DNA of 64,000 bases from Nostoc sp. XA010 (lineage in GTDB: Bacteria > Cyanobacteriota > Cyanobacteriia > Cyanobacteriales > Nostocaceae), in assembly GCF_020829625.1 (NCBI RefSeq), contig NZ_JAIVFX010000018.1:58578-122577 (forward strand). Direction: 5' to 3'. Both the position numbers and the translations under genes were made by a program. The notes under the pieces were generated by a model. That model was given only the letters and a program-made list of their open reading frames with translations, was not told where the DNA came from and did not search any database. Positions 25,317 through 33,810 of the stretch are shown here, in pieces; positions within the stretch are counted from its first letter, which is position 1, and each line of letters begins with the position of its first letter.

Positions 25317-25492
25317 TGGTTTTTCTCTCTATTATCGAGATGAAATTCTGTACAACGGGGTAAGGCCCGTTGGGGCAGGGTATAGGGTGTGGGGTTGCAG
25401 ATTAAAAATAGTTTAGATGGTTGATGAGCTTCCCAATCGGAGCATTTATCACGTTGCCAGCTAGAGGGGTGAACACTACAGATTAAAGTCCC

Positions 25493-26026
25493 TTATTTAA
25501 GGCAAGGTTTCTTTGCAGAGGCATCTGCTGCTCGCCGTGCTTCTTGATTCGCTTTTTCTCCACCTTTGACTTTTTTCGTTACACAGATATTCTCTGGTGT
25601 GATTTTCGCTACCGCCAGATAAGACGTTCTTTGATTTGGTAAATTGGGATTTTCATTGGCATACACCCGCACGATTAAGGCGATGGGCAGCACCTTTCCT
25701 CCTCTGTTCTCTACTCGCCATTCAGCTTTCTCCCCCAAGGTAGAGAAAGCTGGAGTGATAACCTGCGAATATTTGAGCGAATGCTGCTGCCCATCTGGTG
25801 TCAGCACGGTTACGGACTCTCGAGCATCTACATCTTGAACTAGCAGACTATAATCCGCCACTCCTGCACATTTCCGCACAGAACTGCTGGTTTCCTTATC
25901 AACTTCGATGGTTTTGCAACGATTAGATGAAAGACCAGTATAAATACTGTCAATCGAATTTGCGGAGGCGAGATTGGAAAAGGCACAACTCAAAGTGCAG
26001 ATAGCGATAAAATTTCTCCAAAACAT
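25493..26026 (-). CDS. Secreted or periplasmic protein
   Basis: A 177-residue protein from MFWRNFIAICTLSC. The alternative start at 26071 would add 15 residues before the signal peptide. The signal core is followed by NLASA-NS. The mature part has paired cysteines (RCKTIEV and RKCAGVADY), beta-rich middle text (LLVQDVDARESVTVLTPDGQ) and a lysine-rich tail. The VTVLTPDG / SLKYSQVIT pattern suggests a beta-barrel-like domain; family not identified. Confidence 0.6.
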   Translation of the reverse strand: MFWRNFIAICTLSCAFSNLASANSIDSIYTGLSSNRCKTIEVDKETSSSVRKCAGVADYSLLVQDVDARESVTVLTPDGQQHSLKYSQVITPAFSTLGEKAEWRVENRGGKVLPIALIVRVYANENPNLPNQRTSYLAVAKITPENICVTKKVKGGEKANQEARRAADASAKKPCLK

Positions 26027-26154
26027 ATTAAAACTCTCTTTTGATAGAACCGTATTGGCGGATAACGGCATTATTCAGCCCTAACTAATCATCTCTCAAA
26101 CTTAAACGACTAAACCTAAATGCTCGTATGTAACAGAAAATGTGTCTAAATACT

Positions 26155-26370
26155 TTAAAGCTGTTGAGTGGCTTGTTCAACCTCATCAATTGCATCCGCT
26201 ATTTCTCCCAAAACATTGAACGCATCATTTAGCACCACATCATTTGATGTAGAAAAGTACTCGGACGACTGAAGCCTGCGATAATCTTTACTACTCCCCA
26301 CAAGCCGCAATGTATGTTGACAGCCTTGCAAAATAGTCCGAATCTCTGATGTAGTTAATTTGATTTCCAT
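26155..26370 (-). CDS. Hypothetical protein
   Basis: A 71-residue helical protein (LTTSEIRTILQGCQHTLRLV, then FNVLGEIADAIDEVEQATQQ). A ribosome binding site (GGGAGATAAAC) lies before the ATG. Last gene of the leftward ERF operon. Function unknown. Confidence 0.5.
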   Translation of the reverse strand: MEIKLTTSEIRTILQGCQHTLRLVGSSKDYRRLQSSEYFSTSNDVVLNDAFNVLGEIADAIDEVEQATQQL

Positions 26371-26384
26371 TATTGTTTATCTCC

Positions 26385-26729
26385 CTAAAATTTATCTCGT
26401 TGAATACTGAAACTTGCTCCGATTAGAGAACTGCCTAAGAAGGCAGAAAAACTTACTAGCATTGCACCTAAGCAAATACTTTTTTGCTGCTGCCAACTAG
26501 AGATGATGATGTTGGGGTTAGCATTTGTCTCGATAATCTCCAGCCCCCAGCAAGCCATTGCTCCAACTCCTGAAAAGCTAGTCAAGAGTAGAGAGACGAT
26601 TGCAGTTGTTTCTATGGTGCGATCAATGAAAATCCTGGGGTTGAATCCTCTCCTAGTACGGCGGCGAAGAACCATTTTACTCTTGTGGTCTAACCCTGAT
26701 TGGTAAACAACTTGTTTGTGATTAGTCAT
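26385..26729 (-). CDS. Two-span membrane protein
   Basis: A 114-residue protein: a basic N-terminus (MVLRRRTRRGFNPR), a first span (AIVSLLLTSFSGVGAMACWG), a polar loop, and a second span (ICLGAMLVSFSAFLGSSLIG). It overlaps the upstream gene by four bases. Part of the ERF operon; role unknown. Confidence 0.55.
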   Translation of the reverse strand: MTNHKQVVYQSGLDHKSKMVLRRRTRRGFNPRIFIDRTIETTAIVSLLLTSFSGVGAMACWGLEIIETNANPNIIISSWQQQKSICLGAMLVSFSAFLGSSLIGASFSIQRDKF

Positions 26730-26926
26730 TTGGCATCTTCCAATTCAATAAAAAACCCTGCACCAGTATTCGTAATCTTTACCTTTCTTTGATTGACCAA
26801 CGTTTGAATTACACTAAGACTAAAGCTGATACTACACAATCGAGCGCTACCCCCACAACGACGAAGATATTGTATGCATAATGAGGAATTGTCAGTAGGA
26901 GCGGGATGAGTGGATTTTCTCGGCAT
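26726..26926 (-). CDS. Small protein, winged-helix-like
   Basis: Sixty-six residues if started at MPRKSTHPAPTD (26926). The frame is open to 26992 but the extension overlaps the ERF gene. SLSVIQTLVNQRKVKITNTG with GAGFFIELED looks like the recognition helix and wing of a small winged-helix protein. It shares four bases with the downstream gene. Tentative. Confidence 0.5.
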   Translation of the reverse strand: MPRKSTHPAPTDNSSLCIQYLRRCGGSARLCSISFSLSVIQTLVNQRKVKITNTGAGFFIELEDAK

Positions 26927-26949
26927 GATATTTTTCCTATTGGTGTTAT

Positions 26950-27723
26950 TCAATTGAGTTCTGGTAATTGTGCAAGCGCTCCTTCCATCCATGCCTGAAT
27001 TGCTTCCATCTCAGAAACACCTCGCAATACAGCATCGATTACGTGTTTCTGATAAGAATTAACAGCATGATTAGGATGTCCAAACTTGTTCCCAGCCCAA
27101 GCCAAACACATAGTCTTGACTAATTCATCAATTTGAAGAGAGTCAAGTTCACTTGGACTAGTCACATTCCGAGAATGCAGCCACTCTTTGACTAAATCGA
27201 GTGGATAATTTAAAAGTGTGCGAACTTCTTTGACTCGCAAATCTTTTGGGCTGATTGATGGTGCAGTTACAGCTTGTTTTGGTGGCTGAACTCTAGACTG
27301 TTGATTGTCTTTGCGAGGTCTAATATTATTTTGTGCTTGTTCTGTCTTTTGAGGAGTAGTTACACCTTCGGCATCATCGTCTTCATCTGCTGTTACCGAT
27401 AAAATTGCACACACAGCATAACGACGCGCGTAGGTTAAGGCTGCACCCAATTTCTGGGAATCACTAATCTCAGGTAAAGGATAAGTGCTGGTGATACTCT
27501 CTCCAGATTCATGAAAAATATGAGTCCGCAGTACGGTTTTACTTTCAAAGATTTCAGTAGTTTGAATTATTACTAATCCATGTTTACTGAGTCCGGGAGT
27601 GACAGCATCTAACACAGCATCTAGTGTTGCATACTTACGCTTGTAGTGAGGATTAGTACCGTCTTTCTGAATGGGGTTAAACTCTGACTTTGCCTTGATT
27701 AAAGCTTTGATTAGTTCTTGCAT
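26950..27723 (-). CDS. ERF-family single-strand DNA annealing protein
   Basis: A 257-residue protein whose first 125 residues match the ERF superfamily: FNPIQKDGTNPHYKRKYATL, DAVLDAVTPGLSKHGLVIIQ, then LGAALTYARRYAVCAILSVT and ADEDDDAEG. ERF proteins anneal complementary single strands and support RecA-independent recombination of phages and plasmids. The C-terminal 130 residues, after a basic Gln/Pro-rich linker, are helical and may bind a partner such as SSB. It is the core gene of the 29.7-26.1 kb operon. Confidence 0.85.
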   Translation of the reverse strand: MQELIKALIKAKSEFNPIQKDGTNPHYKRKYATLDAVLDAVTPGLSKHGLVIIQTTEIFESKTVLRTHIFHESGESITSTYPLPEISDSQKLGAALTYARRYAVCAILSVTADEDDDAEGVTTPQKTEQAQNNIRPRKDNQQSRVQPPKQAVTAPSISPKDLRVKEVRTLLNYPLDLVKEWLHSRNVTSPSELDSLQIDELVKTMCLAWAGNKFGHPNHAVNSYQKHVIDAVLRGVSEMEAIQAWMEGALAQLPELN

Positions 27724-27741
27724 TGCCCGGCTCCTCGCATT

Positions 27742-28002
27742 TTACCAATCGCTTTCATTGACATCACCAGACACTTTTTTGCTAGACTTAGCCTTAGTAA
27801 TCTGGAACTCTGAGGCTTTTAGCACAGGCATTGCCGCTTGTTTTACAGAAGTTTTAGCTTGTTGATAGAGGAATTGGGTTATTCCATCCGCGTCTTCCCC
27901 ATCTTCTACTTGCGCCCATAGAGAGCAACCTAAATCGAGTGATTCAAAATTGCCGAGATTAAATTTCCTAGAGTAGCTAACAGAGACAGTTGTAAATTTC
28001 AT
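27742..28002 (-). CDS. Hypothetical protein upstream of ERF
   Basis: An 86-residue protein, MKFTTVSVSYSRKFNLGNFE, then LGCSLWAQVEDGEDADG. Such a small beta-rich protein is often encoded next to recombination genes on phages and plasmids. I recall the pattern but not a name. A 19-base gap separates it from the ERF gene, so they share a transcript. Confidence 0.58.
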   Translation of the reverse strand: MKFTTVSVSYSRKFNLGNFESLDLGCSLWAQVEDGEDADGITQFLYQQAKTSVKQAAMPVLKASEFQITKAKSSKKVSGDVNESDW

Positions 28003-28031
28003 GTAATTTCAGTTTTGGTATATGTTGGTTG

Positions 28032-28259
28032 TTAATTTTCTTCGCTAGTATCAACCATCTCAATGCTAAGTCTTTGGCATAAATCGCTAGCTTTTACACC
28101 AACAACTCCTGGTTGAATCTCAGTAGATAATTCCTCAATAATTGAATGAAAGCCAGGGCCTTCATCATTAATTTCCACCTCAATCAAACCTGCATTATTC
28201 GATATAACAGTTGCCCACCTTGGCAAAGCTTGAGGAATACTGGTTGCGTAGAGTTTCAT
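28032..28259 (-). CDS. Hypothetical protein
   Basis: A 75-residue protein (MKLYATSIPQALPRWATVIS and onward), with alternating strands followed by an acidic helix. It overlaps the upstream gene by four bases (ATGA), indicating coupling. Function unknown. Confidence 0.5.
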   Translation of the reverse strand: MKLYATSIPQALPRWATVISNNAGLIEVEINDEGPGFHSIIEELSTEIQPGVVGVKASDLCQRLSIEMVDTSEEN

Positions 28260-28471
28260 ACTTCTATATCCTGATTAAACTTGACTTCAACGACTTCTTC
28301 CAGACAACCCATTGCCTCAGCCAAATAGTGCAGAACATCACCCAAGTGTGTTGCTGCCTCTGGATCAATCTTCTTTTCAGCAATCAACAAAAGCCAAGTT
28401 TTATTTTGTGCAATAGCCTGAATATTTACGTAGCACGAGTTGAATTGCTTCAGTATTTCTATCGGTTCCAT
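28256..28471 (-). CDS. Hypothetical protein
   Basis: A 71-residue helical, acidic protein (MEPIEILKQFNSCYVNIQAI). GGAG-like sequence precedes its ATG, and its stop overlaps the next gene. Function unknown. Confidence 0.5.
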   Translation of the reverse strand: MEPIEILKQFNSCYVNIQAIAQNKTWLLLIAEKKIDPEAATHLGDVLHYLAEAMGCLEEVVEVKFNQDIEV

Positions 28472-28568
28472 TGGTTTCTCCGATGAGTTGCGTTGTTGTA
28501 TTCAGATAAACTGAGAATTTGATTTTGCTCTTTACTTTAGAGGTGGGTTTTCCTGCCCACCCGTTTCC

Positions 28569-29000
28569 TTACGCTGTAACCAAATGTTTCGCTTGTGGCA
28601 CGTATCTCTTTAGCCTTTCCCACTCCTCATTCGTCAGCGAATCGAATTCTTTATCTAGCAACTCTTCTTCCGTGGCTGGTTGTTCTGTGGTCGCTTTTGA
28701 TACCCTTGCCACATTCATAAATTCGTCTAGTCCAACTGCTGCATCAATCGGCTCGGCGTATCGAAGAGAATCCACTCCGTTAGACCAGTGAGTAATATGT
28801 TGAAATATCACTCCCAGCATTGAATGACCTTTGTACACTCGATAATTTCTGGGGCAAGCTCCATTAACATAAACCAGTTTGTAGCCAGGGATTTCGATAA
28901 CCTCTGCGTTGGGGTCGGTTGGAGGTAAGAGAATTTTCTCTAGGCAGTCACCTAAACCCGGATCAAGAAGTGCAGTGTTACTTGCTGTATTTTGTGTCAT
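28569..29000 (-). CDS. Plasmid-type hypothetical protein, paralog of the 56.4 kb gene
   Basis: A 143-residue protein. The middle part PGYKLVYVNGACPRNYRVYK resembles a folded beta domain. The end, ATEEELLDKEFDSLTNEEWE and RLKRYVP, is shared with the protein at 56441-57073 (REELLDKPFDRLT). That protein also has the same region order (a trait line, then a DAxW/xxDAAV segment, then the LLDK motif). The two probably descend from one family that is carried on cyanobacterial plasmids. Function unknown. Confidence 0.6.
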   Translation of the reverse strand: MTQNTASNTALLDPGLGDCLEKILLPPTDPNAEVIEIPGYKLVYVNGACPRNYRVYKGHSMLGVIFQHITHWSNGVDSLRYAEPIDAAVGLDEFMNVARVSKATTEQPATEEELLDKEFDSLTNEEWERLKRYVPQAKHLVTA

Positions 29001-29029
29001 GATTGTGTCTATTCGAGATTAACCTCGTT

Positions 29030-29061
29030 GGCGATTGCAATTCTTTTGGTGTGCAATCGCC
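29030..29061. other. Intergenic hairpin
   Basis: ggcgattgca (29030-29039) pairs perfectly with tgcaatcgcc (29052-29061) around a 12-base loop, between two genes of the same operon. It could be a terminator/attenuator or an RNA-stability element. It belongs to a set of similar hairpins at 29721, 57098 and 57316. Confidence 0.5.
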
Positions 29062-29079
29062 CTTTCTACCTTCAGCAAC

Positions 29080-29679
29080 TTACGCGGCTACTGTCGCTCG
29101 GACTCCTAACGACGCGATCACATCTTTGGCACTGCCAGCAACCCGATTTACCCCGTACTGTCTGGGTCTTGAGTACCAACCTTCTTGATTGCACCCGACG
29201 AAGCCAACAAAATGCCCGTCTCGGTAGAGTTTGGTGCTAAACGAGAGCCAATCTATCTCACCGTGGTATAGACCGAAAATAATGCAAGCTGTTTCCAGTT
29301 CATCGCTCAATCGCTCGTTGCGTTCTCTCGGTGTTTCTGGCAGAGTCGCTTTTACCTCTGCAACTCTTGTAGCGAACCAGTTCCTGTGAAAGGGTAGCCG
29401 TCCACCACCGACTAACTGCACCCATACTGTGATTCCGCCTTCGATCCAGATTGTACGCACTGATTCGGGTTCGACCTGAATAATCTCGCCAATGATGCGA
29501 CGGTCACGAGCAGTCAGGGGGTCTTGGGTTGGGGCTACAGCTTCGGCTTGGGATTCGAGGTGGCTGTACAGTTCTGGTTGGGCTAGGGCTTGTTCATCTC
29601 TGCGAGGGGGATCAGCAATTAGTGTTTGATTTAACTTGAAGCTTGAGGGTGCTTGCTGTATATAGGTTAAATGCGTCAT
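29080..29679 (-). CDS. Hypothetical protein, first gene of the ERF operon
   Basis: A 199-residue protein. The middle (ESVRTIWIEGGITVWVQLVG) is beta-rich and followed by FHRNWFATRVAEVKATL. The C-terminal part has WLSFSTKLYRDGHFVGFVGC and YGVNRVAGSAKDVIASLG. No named family. A conserved hairpin (29721-29765) and TATAGGC repeats lie upstream, so the operon may share control with the divergent regulator. Confidence 0.55.
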   Translation of the reverse strand: MTHLTYIQQAPSSFKLNQTLIADPPRRDEQALAQPELYSHLESQAEAVAPTQDPLTARDRRIIGEIIQVEPESVRTIWIEGGITVWVQLVGGGRLPFHRNWFATRVAEVKATLPETPRERNERLSDELETACIIFGLYHGEIDWLSFSTKLYRDGHFVGFVGCNQEGWYSRPRQYGVNRVAGSAKDVIASLGVRATVAA

Positions 29680-29720
29680 AATGAGGATTTCCTGCCTCTA
29701 CATGGGGTTAGGTTTTTCAC

Positions 29721-29765
29721 AAAGGGCGATCGCGTAAGTTTCTCAGGCTGGAGCGATCGTCTTTT
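29721..29765 (-). promoter_or_regulatory. Conserved leader hairpin with the loop word GCCTGAGAAAC
   Basis: aaagggcgatcgcg at the left faces gagcgatcgtctttt at the right, enclosing gtttctcaggc. On the transcribed minus strand the same word reads gcctgagaaac. It lies just upstream of the ERF operon's first gene. An almost identical hairpin with the same loop word stands before the gene at 57073. Confidence 0.5.
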
Positions 29766-29781
29766 GTTTTGCTATCTTTAG

Positions 29782-29904
29782 TATAGGCTAAAAGATTTCC
29801 TAAGTCAAGCATAAATATAGGTTTATGTATAGGCAAAAACGCTAAAAGTCCTATTTTATAGGCAAAAACTAGGCTGGCGAGTAGAATTAGGTATAGGCTA
29901 AAAG
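29782..29904. promoter_or_regulatory. Direct repeats TATAGGC(T/A)AAAA upstream of a ribbon-helix-helix gene
   Basis: Copies of tataggctaaaag or tataggcaaaaac begin at 29782, 29828, 29857 and 29892, with spacings of 46, 29 and 35 bases. The last one ends 28 bases before the regulator's ATG. The layout matches operator arrays bound by ribbon-helix-helix repressors, or plasmid iterons. Confidence 0.6.
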
Positions 29905-29931
29905 CGATGATTGAGCAGAAAAGGACATACT

Positions 29932-30183
29932 ATGCCAAGAAATCTTGCGGAAGGGGAAACCCAAATGAACTTTCGCATTCCAGAAGAAAAGAAAATTGCT
30001 TTCTTAAAAAAGGCCAAAGCGAGTGGGACTTCTGCTAGTAGACTTCTACTAGAGTTCATCGACAGTTATTTAGGAATATCGCCAAGAAGCGACGACGAAA
30101 TTGACAACATCAAGAAGAAAGTTGCAGAGCTTGAGGAGTTTAAGGAACGTGCTGAGAAAATCCTGGGGGAATTAGCAGCCTGA
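29932..30183 (+). CDS. Ribbon-helix-helix regulator with C-terminal coiled coil
   Basis: An 83-residue protein from MPRNLAEGETQMNF. AAGGA stands before this ATG; a longer frame begins at 29911. NFRIPEEKKIAFLKKAKASG followed by TSASRLLLEFIDSYLG is a typical strand-helix-helix. Residues 50-80 (IDNIKKKVAELEEFKERAEK) form a coiled coil. The gene sits between two sets of TATAGGC repeats, so it probably represses itself and the operon at 30461, as plasmid partition or copy-control proteins do. Confidence 0.68.
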   Translation: MPRNLAEGETQMNFRIPEEKKIAFLKKAKASGTSASRLLLEFIDSYLGISPRSDDEIDNIKKKVAELEEFKERAEKILGELAA

Positions 30184-30252
30184 GAAGCGCCTCGGAGCAA
30201 CTCAGGCTATCACGCGAACGGATTCGCCAGTTTTTAGAATTTGAAGATGAAG

Positions 30253-30285
30253 AAAAACCCCCTGAAACATAGCTTCGGGGGTTTT
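30253..30285 (+). terminator. Rho-independent terminator
   Basis: aaaaaccccc (from 30253) pairs with gggggtttt (to 30285) with a short loop. It lies 70 bases after the regulator gene. Before it, an overlapping frame reads LRLSRERIRQFLEFEDEEK, perhaps a short coupled peptide. Confidence 0.7.
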
Positions 30286-30328
30286 GCAGTTAATGAGATC
30301 CCTGCCAAACAAAGGCAGGATTTATCAC

Positions 30329-30408
30329 TATAGGCTAGCCTAGCAACTAGCCTATAAAAATTATATACTGATTATGGGTTTAATGATTTCCTTTGTATAG
30401 GCTAAAAT
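30329..30408. promoter_or_regulatory. Second TATAGGC repeat cluster with a palindrome
   Basis: tataggctag (30329-30338) and ctagcctata (30347-30356) form a perfect ten-base inverted repeat, and tataggctaaaat follows at 30396-30408. These are the same words as upstream of the regulator, now placed before the rightward operon starting at 30461. Confidence 0.6.
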
Positions 30409-30460
30409 GAAACTATATTTAAAAGTTAGGCAAAAAATGAAATGAGAAACTTAAAAACGG

Positions 30461-30736
30461 ATGTTACTCGATCACAAAATTTCAGCGAACAATTATTGTA
30501 TTGCTGCGCTTGACCGTATTAGTCCAGTGTTCGATTACCTTATGAGGCAGTCCGATAATCAGCAGGAAAGGATCAACCTGAGTAATTATTATCTCTGCTG
30601 CTTAGTAAAAGCGATCGCCGCCGACCAAAGCAATGCGATCGCCCGTTCAATTCATTCACCACAAAGTGAACTAACTATAATGCTGACACATTTTGGAAAA
30701 ACCCTCCAAATCATCTGCAAGGTTCACTTTGGTTAA
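30461..30736 (+). CDS. Hypothetical protein
   Basis: A 91-residue protein (MLLDHKISANNYCIAALDRI), mostly helical with hydrophobic patches. It opens the operon that holds the 535-residue coiled-coil protein and lies behind the TATAGGC cluster. The ribosome binding site is weak. Function unknown. Confidence 0.45.
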   Translation: MLLDHKISANNYCIAALDRISPVFDYLMRQSDNQQERINLSNYYLCCLVKAIAADQSNAIARSIHSPQSELTIMLTHFGKTLQIICKVHFG

Positions 30737-30770
30737 GCTGCACCACCTCAACTTTTAGGCATCTACCATA

Positions 30771-32378
30771 GTGAGCAATAAATATGCTGACACTAGACAG
30801 AGAACAAACAACAGCACTCGATTACACTGTTGTCATAGTATCCAGGAAACCTTCACTGCCATTGACCGTTTTGAGTGGCAAGCATCTGATGAACTGCGCC
30901 TTATGCGAGACAACCACTATTACAAAGATGGTGGACACATAAGTTTTGAAGCCTATTGTGAAAGCGAGTTGACCAAACACGGGGGATATCGCCGGGTCAG
31001 AGATTTGCTATCTGCGAAGAAAGTAGTTGATACCTTGCCTAACGATTTGAAGGCACATATTACTAAACCTTCTCAAACTCGCCCCCTACTTCGTTTGGTC
31101 AAAACTCCCGACAAGCTGAACGAAGTCGTAGCGATCGCAGCGAAAGAAAAACCCTTCCCCACTGCCGCCGATTTTGCTCTTGCAGTTCAGAAGGTTATTC
31201 CAAAAAATACGTCACCCACGACAACCAGTAGCACAAAACAAGAAAAAGTCAAAACGCAATTGTGTAATTCTGTCACTGTTTCTCCCCTTTCACATCCCAG
31301 ATATGGCGAATCGGGAGTGATTGAGGCAGACGCGCCGAATAACTATCAGGAGATTGTCACCTTCAGCGATGGTGAGAGGTTGCTGATCAATAATGCTGAT
31401 TTGACTGGTTTAAATGACGCAATTGTGTCCGAATCGAGTGGGCGGACTTACCCAAAAGAATATTCTGAAGCGATTGCTGCTATTGAAGAACGCCATAAAC
31501 AGGAGTTAGAGCGACTGGAGCAGGATTTGAGGATTGGTTTGCAAACAGAGGCCGCAGCCAGAGCCGAAGAACAAGTACAAGAGCAAATCCAATCTCTGCA
31601 AAACCTGTACAGGCAGCAGAAAGAGCAAAACATCCAGTTGCAGGAACGGCTCTCTGAAATGGAGGGGTTACGGAAACTGGAAATTGAAAATCAACAACTC
31701 AAGCAGCGTATTCAAGATTTGGAAAACTCGGTTGAACAGCGCCCTTCTCAAGAATGGGGAAATACCATGAGCCAGCAAGCGACCAAAGCTTTGAACAAGC
31801 AGGTAAAACTTGCACTAGAGAAAACTATTGATTTGCGATCGCTAGCTGTAGAACCACCCAAGGAAAATGCCCAAGAATGTCTGCGGCTTATGGGTATGGC
31901 TTTGAAAAACCTAAGCGAAGCCATGAACAATACCCAGGCATTGGAAGCTGCGGCGCTAATTCTGGGGAGTGAGCCGACACCACAGGCGATCGCTTACCGA
32001 GCCGAGCAATTAGAAATGTTGCCTCAAGCGGTTAGTGAGATTAGGGCGGTGCTAGCTAAACCTGGGTGTAGTTGGCAGGAGTTTTGGAATGTTGCCCAAG
32101 AGTACGAAGTAATTAAACCAGACTACTGGATGGAATTAAGCACAGAGGAAACAGATTTAATTACCACACTCCAGAAAGCATCCTCTCAACCAGACACTAT
32201 TGGCATCAGCTCTATTGTTGCCCATGCCGACCCCTACCGTACTTTGTATGTCGAGAGGGGTGAAGTTGTAGAGGATTTGGGCGAGGAAGTAGTGGTGGCA
32301 TGGGATCACTGGAAGGAACAATCGAAAAAGACTGACAGGTATTTCCGAGATGAGTTGCGGTTCTGGCAACCTCAATAG
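30771..32378 (+). CDS. Plasmid-type protein with DNA-binding-like N-terminus and coiled coil
   Basis: A 535-residue protein starting at GTG. Residues 25-95 (FEWQASDELRLMRDNHYYKD, FEAYCESELTKHGGYRRVRD) have the layout of a helical DNA-binding domain seen in phage and plasmid proteins that begin with a resolvase-like repeated helix. A basic linker and an OB/KOW-like segment (HPRYGESGVIEADAP) follow. Then come a long coiled coil (about 225-325, RLEQDLRIGLQTEAAARAEE) and a helical C-terminus. The combination suggests a replication, partition or scaffold protein. It is the central gene of the 30.4-33.7 kb operon. Confidence 0.55.
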   Translation: MSNKYADTRQRTNNSTRLHCCHSIQETFTAIDRFEWQASDELRLMRDNHYYKDGGHISFEAYCESELTKHGGYRRVRDLLSAKKVVDTLPNDLKAHITKPSQTRPLLRLVKTPDKLNEVVAIAAKEKPFPTAADFALAVQKVIPKNTSPTTTSSTKQEKVKTQLCNSVTVSPLSHPRYGESGVIEADAPNNYQEIVTFSDGERLLINNADLTGLNDAIVSESSGRTYPKEYSEAIAAIEERHKQELERLEQDLRIGLQTEAAARAEEQVQEQIQSLQNLYRQQKEQNIQLQERLSEMEGLRKLEIENQQLKQRIQDLENSVEQRPSQEWGNTMSQQATKALNKQVKLALEKTIDLRSLAVEPPKENAQECLRLMGMALKNLSEAMNNTQALEAAALILGSEPTPQAIAYRAEQLEMLPQAVSEIRAVLAKPGCSWQEFWNVAQEYEVIKPDYWMELSTEETDLITTLQKASSQPDTIGISSIVAHADPYRTLYVERGEVVEDLGEEVVVAWDHWKEQSKKTDRYFRDELRFWQPQ

Positions 32379-32499
32379 GCTTTCAGTGTATCGGTAACTT
32401 TTTAGACAAACAAATATCGAACTAAACCCTGCGATGCCGAAGGCGATAAACAACACTGTAGGGAAATTTCCGTGCGTCAAAATAATAGGAGATTATGAA

Positions 32500-33687
32500 A
32501 TGACTGCAACTATTACAAGACCCAAGCTCAAAAAGTCTGCTGCTAGCAAACCACAATCACCGTATAAGCGGCTTCATGTGATTATTCCCATCGAAGATAT
32601 GTTATGGGCTTCCCAGCAAAAGCCTTCAGTTACGCAATTGTGGCAAGAGTGCTGGACTGCTGACCCTTATGGTTCCCGGTGGATGCCTTTGGCCTCAGCT
32701 TTGGGGTACAGTACTTTTATCTCTGCAAAGAAAATTCTCTCCGAAAGCGGGTTGTTCATTTTCAAGCCTGACAAGTCGATTCAGGATGGCCGGGAGACAG
32801 TGAAGTGGACTGTCAAAAATCTACATGGAAGCAGAATTAAGGAGTTTTGGGAAAAAGGGGATTCTACGAAAAGAGAACTAGATGCTGAAAAACGAGAATT
32901 AAATGCTAGGGATTCAGAGAAAGATGCTGGCTTTGAAGAAATGGGTGCTTTGTATGAAGCGTCTATTTTAGGTCAAAGCCATTCAGAGCAAGGGTTCTGT
33001 GAACCCTCACGAACTGGTCAGAAACTCCTCACAAACTCTTCAAAAGAGATTGTGAGGAGTGTCTCTGACACGCTTACAGAAAATTCGCGTGAGGAGGAGA
33101 CGGCTCATGCGCCCTTGAGGGGCGCGTCGCCTCAGTTTGTCGAAAGCGTGGAAGACTTGCCTATGGCAATGGACTGCACATCGCTGGCGCTTGTGGATGC
33201 TGCACAAGATGAATCTACTTTGTTGGAAGGAGAAAAGCAGGATAGTGGTTTTGAACTAAAAGATTGTCATGGAGGTACTTGTTCCGCCGCGCCCGTTGCA
33301 CAAAATGAATTTTCTTCAAGTTCTGTGATCGCTAATCAAACACCAGAGCTTGTAGAACAGGGTCAATCTGCTTCGTTGCCGGGAGAAAACCAAGTATCTG
33401 GTGATGAGGACAAAGCAAATCATGATGGTGATTGTTCCGCCGCACCTGTGCCAAATCCTGAAAAGTGGTCACATGAGGCGATTGTTGCGCGGTCGAATGT
33501 GCGACTGGAGCGGATACAGAGACTCAAACTTGCGGCGAATTCGGGGCAGAATCCGGGGCTTGAATTCTTGCAAGAGTACTGGGACGATGATCCGGTGTTG
33601 CAGATTGTGATCAAGAAGTTGCTGGTGAAGTTTCCGCAGTGGGGTATTGCGTGTGTAGATAGGGTACTGGTGAAGTGCGATGAGTAG
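32500..33687 (+). CDS. Plasmid-type protein whose 3' end is duplicated nearby
   Basis: The protein has 395 residues from MTATITRPKL (32500), with AGGAG-like sequence before this ATG; an upstream in-frame start at 32434 is less likely. The N-terminal 110 residues (LWQECWTADPYGSRWMPLAS) form a conserved-looking domain that could be a winged helix. The middle is long and low in structure. The C-terminus (EKWSHEAIVARSNVRLERIQ and FPQWGIACVDRVLVKCDE) is a compact helical module. Copies of the last 120 codons are found at 37056, 37759 and 41821, which makes this gene the intact source of that repeat family. Confidence 0.6.
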   Translation: MTATITRPKLKKSAASKPQSPYKRLHVIIPIEDMLWASQQKPSVTQLWQECWTADPYGSRWMPLASALGYSTFISAKKILSESGLFIFKPDKSIQDGRETVKWTVKNLHGSRIKEFWEKGDSTKRELDAEKRELNARDSEKDAGFEEMGALYEASILGQSHSEQGFCEPSRTGQKLLTNSSKEIVRSVSDTLTENSREEETAHAPLRGASPQFVESVEDLPMAMDCTSLALVDAAQDESTLLEGEKQDSGFELKDCHGGTCSAAPVAQNEFSSSSVIANQTPELVEQGQSASLPGENQVSGDEDKANHDGDCSAAPVPNPEKWSHEAIVARSNVRLERIQRLKLAANSGQNPGLEFLQEYWDDDPVLQIVIKKLLVKFPQWGIACVDRVLVKCDE

Positions 33688-33810
33688 CGATAGCTTATCA
33701 TACCGCACCTGCACATAAGCTGTGCCACATTTAAATTGCATATCCTGGGCGGGCAAGATGCCCACCCCACAAGAGGTATGTTTAATTCAATTATGCAAGT
33801 TAAATGTTTT

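Noticed and set aside
29721..30408. A CRISPR array
   Set aside because: The repeats are only about 12 bases, unevenly spaced and placed as operators; there are no cas genes or spacers of uniform length.
33469..33770. Two minus-strand frames of about 100-116 codons
   Set aside because: They are antisense to the end of the 32500 gene and recur only because that end is repeated.
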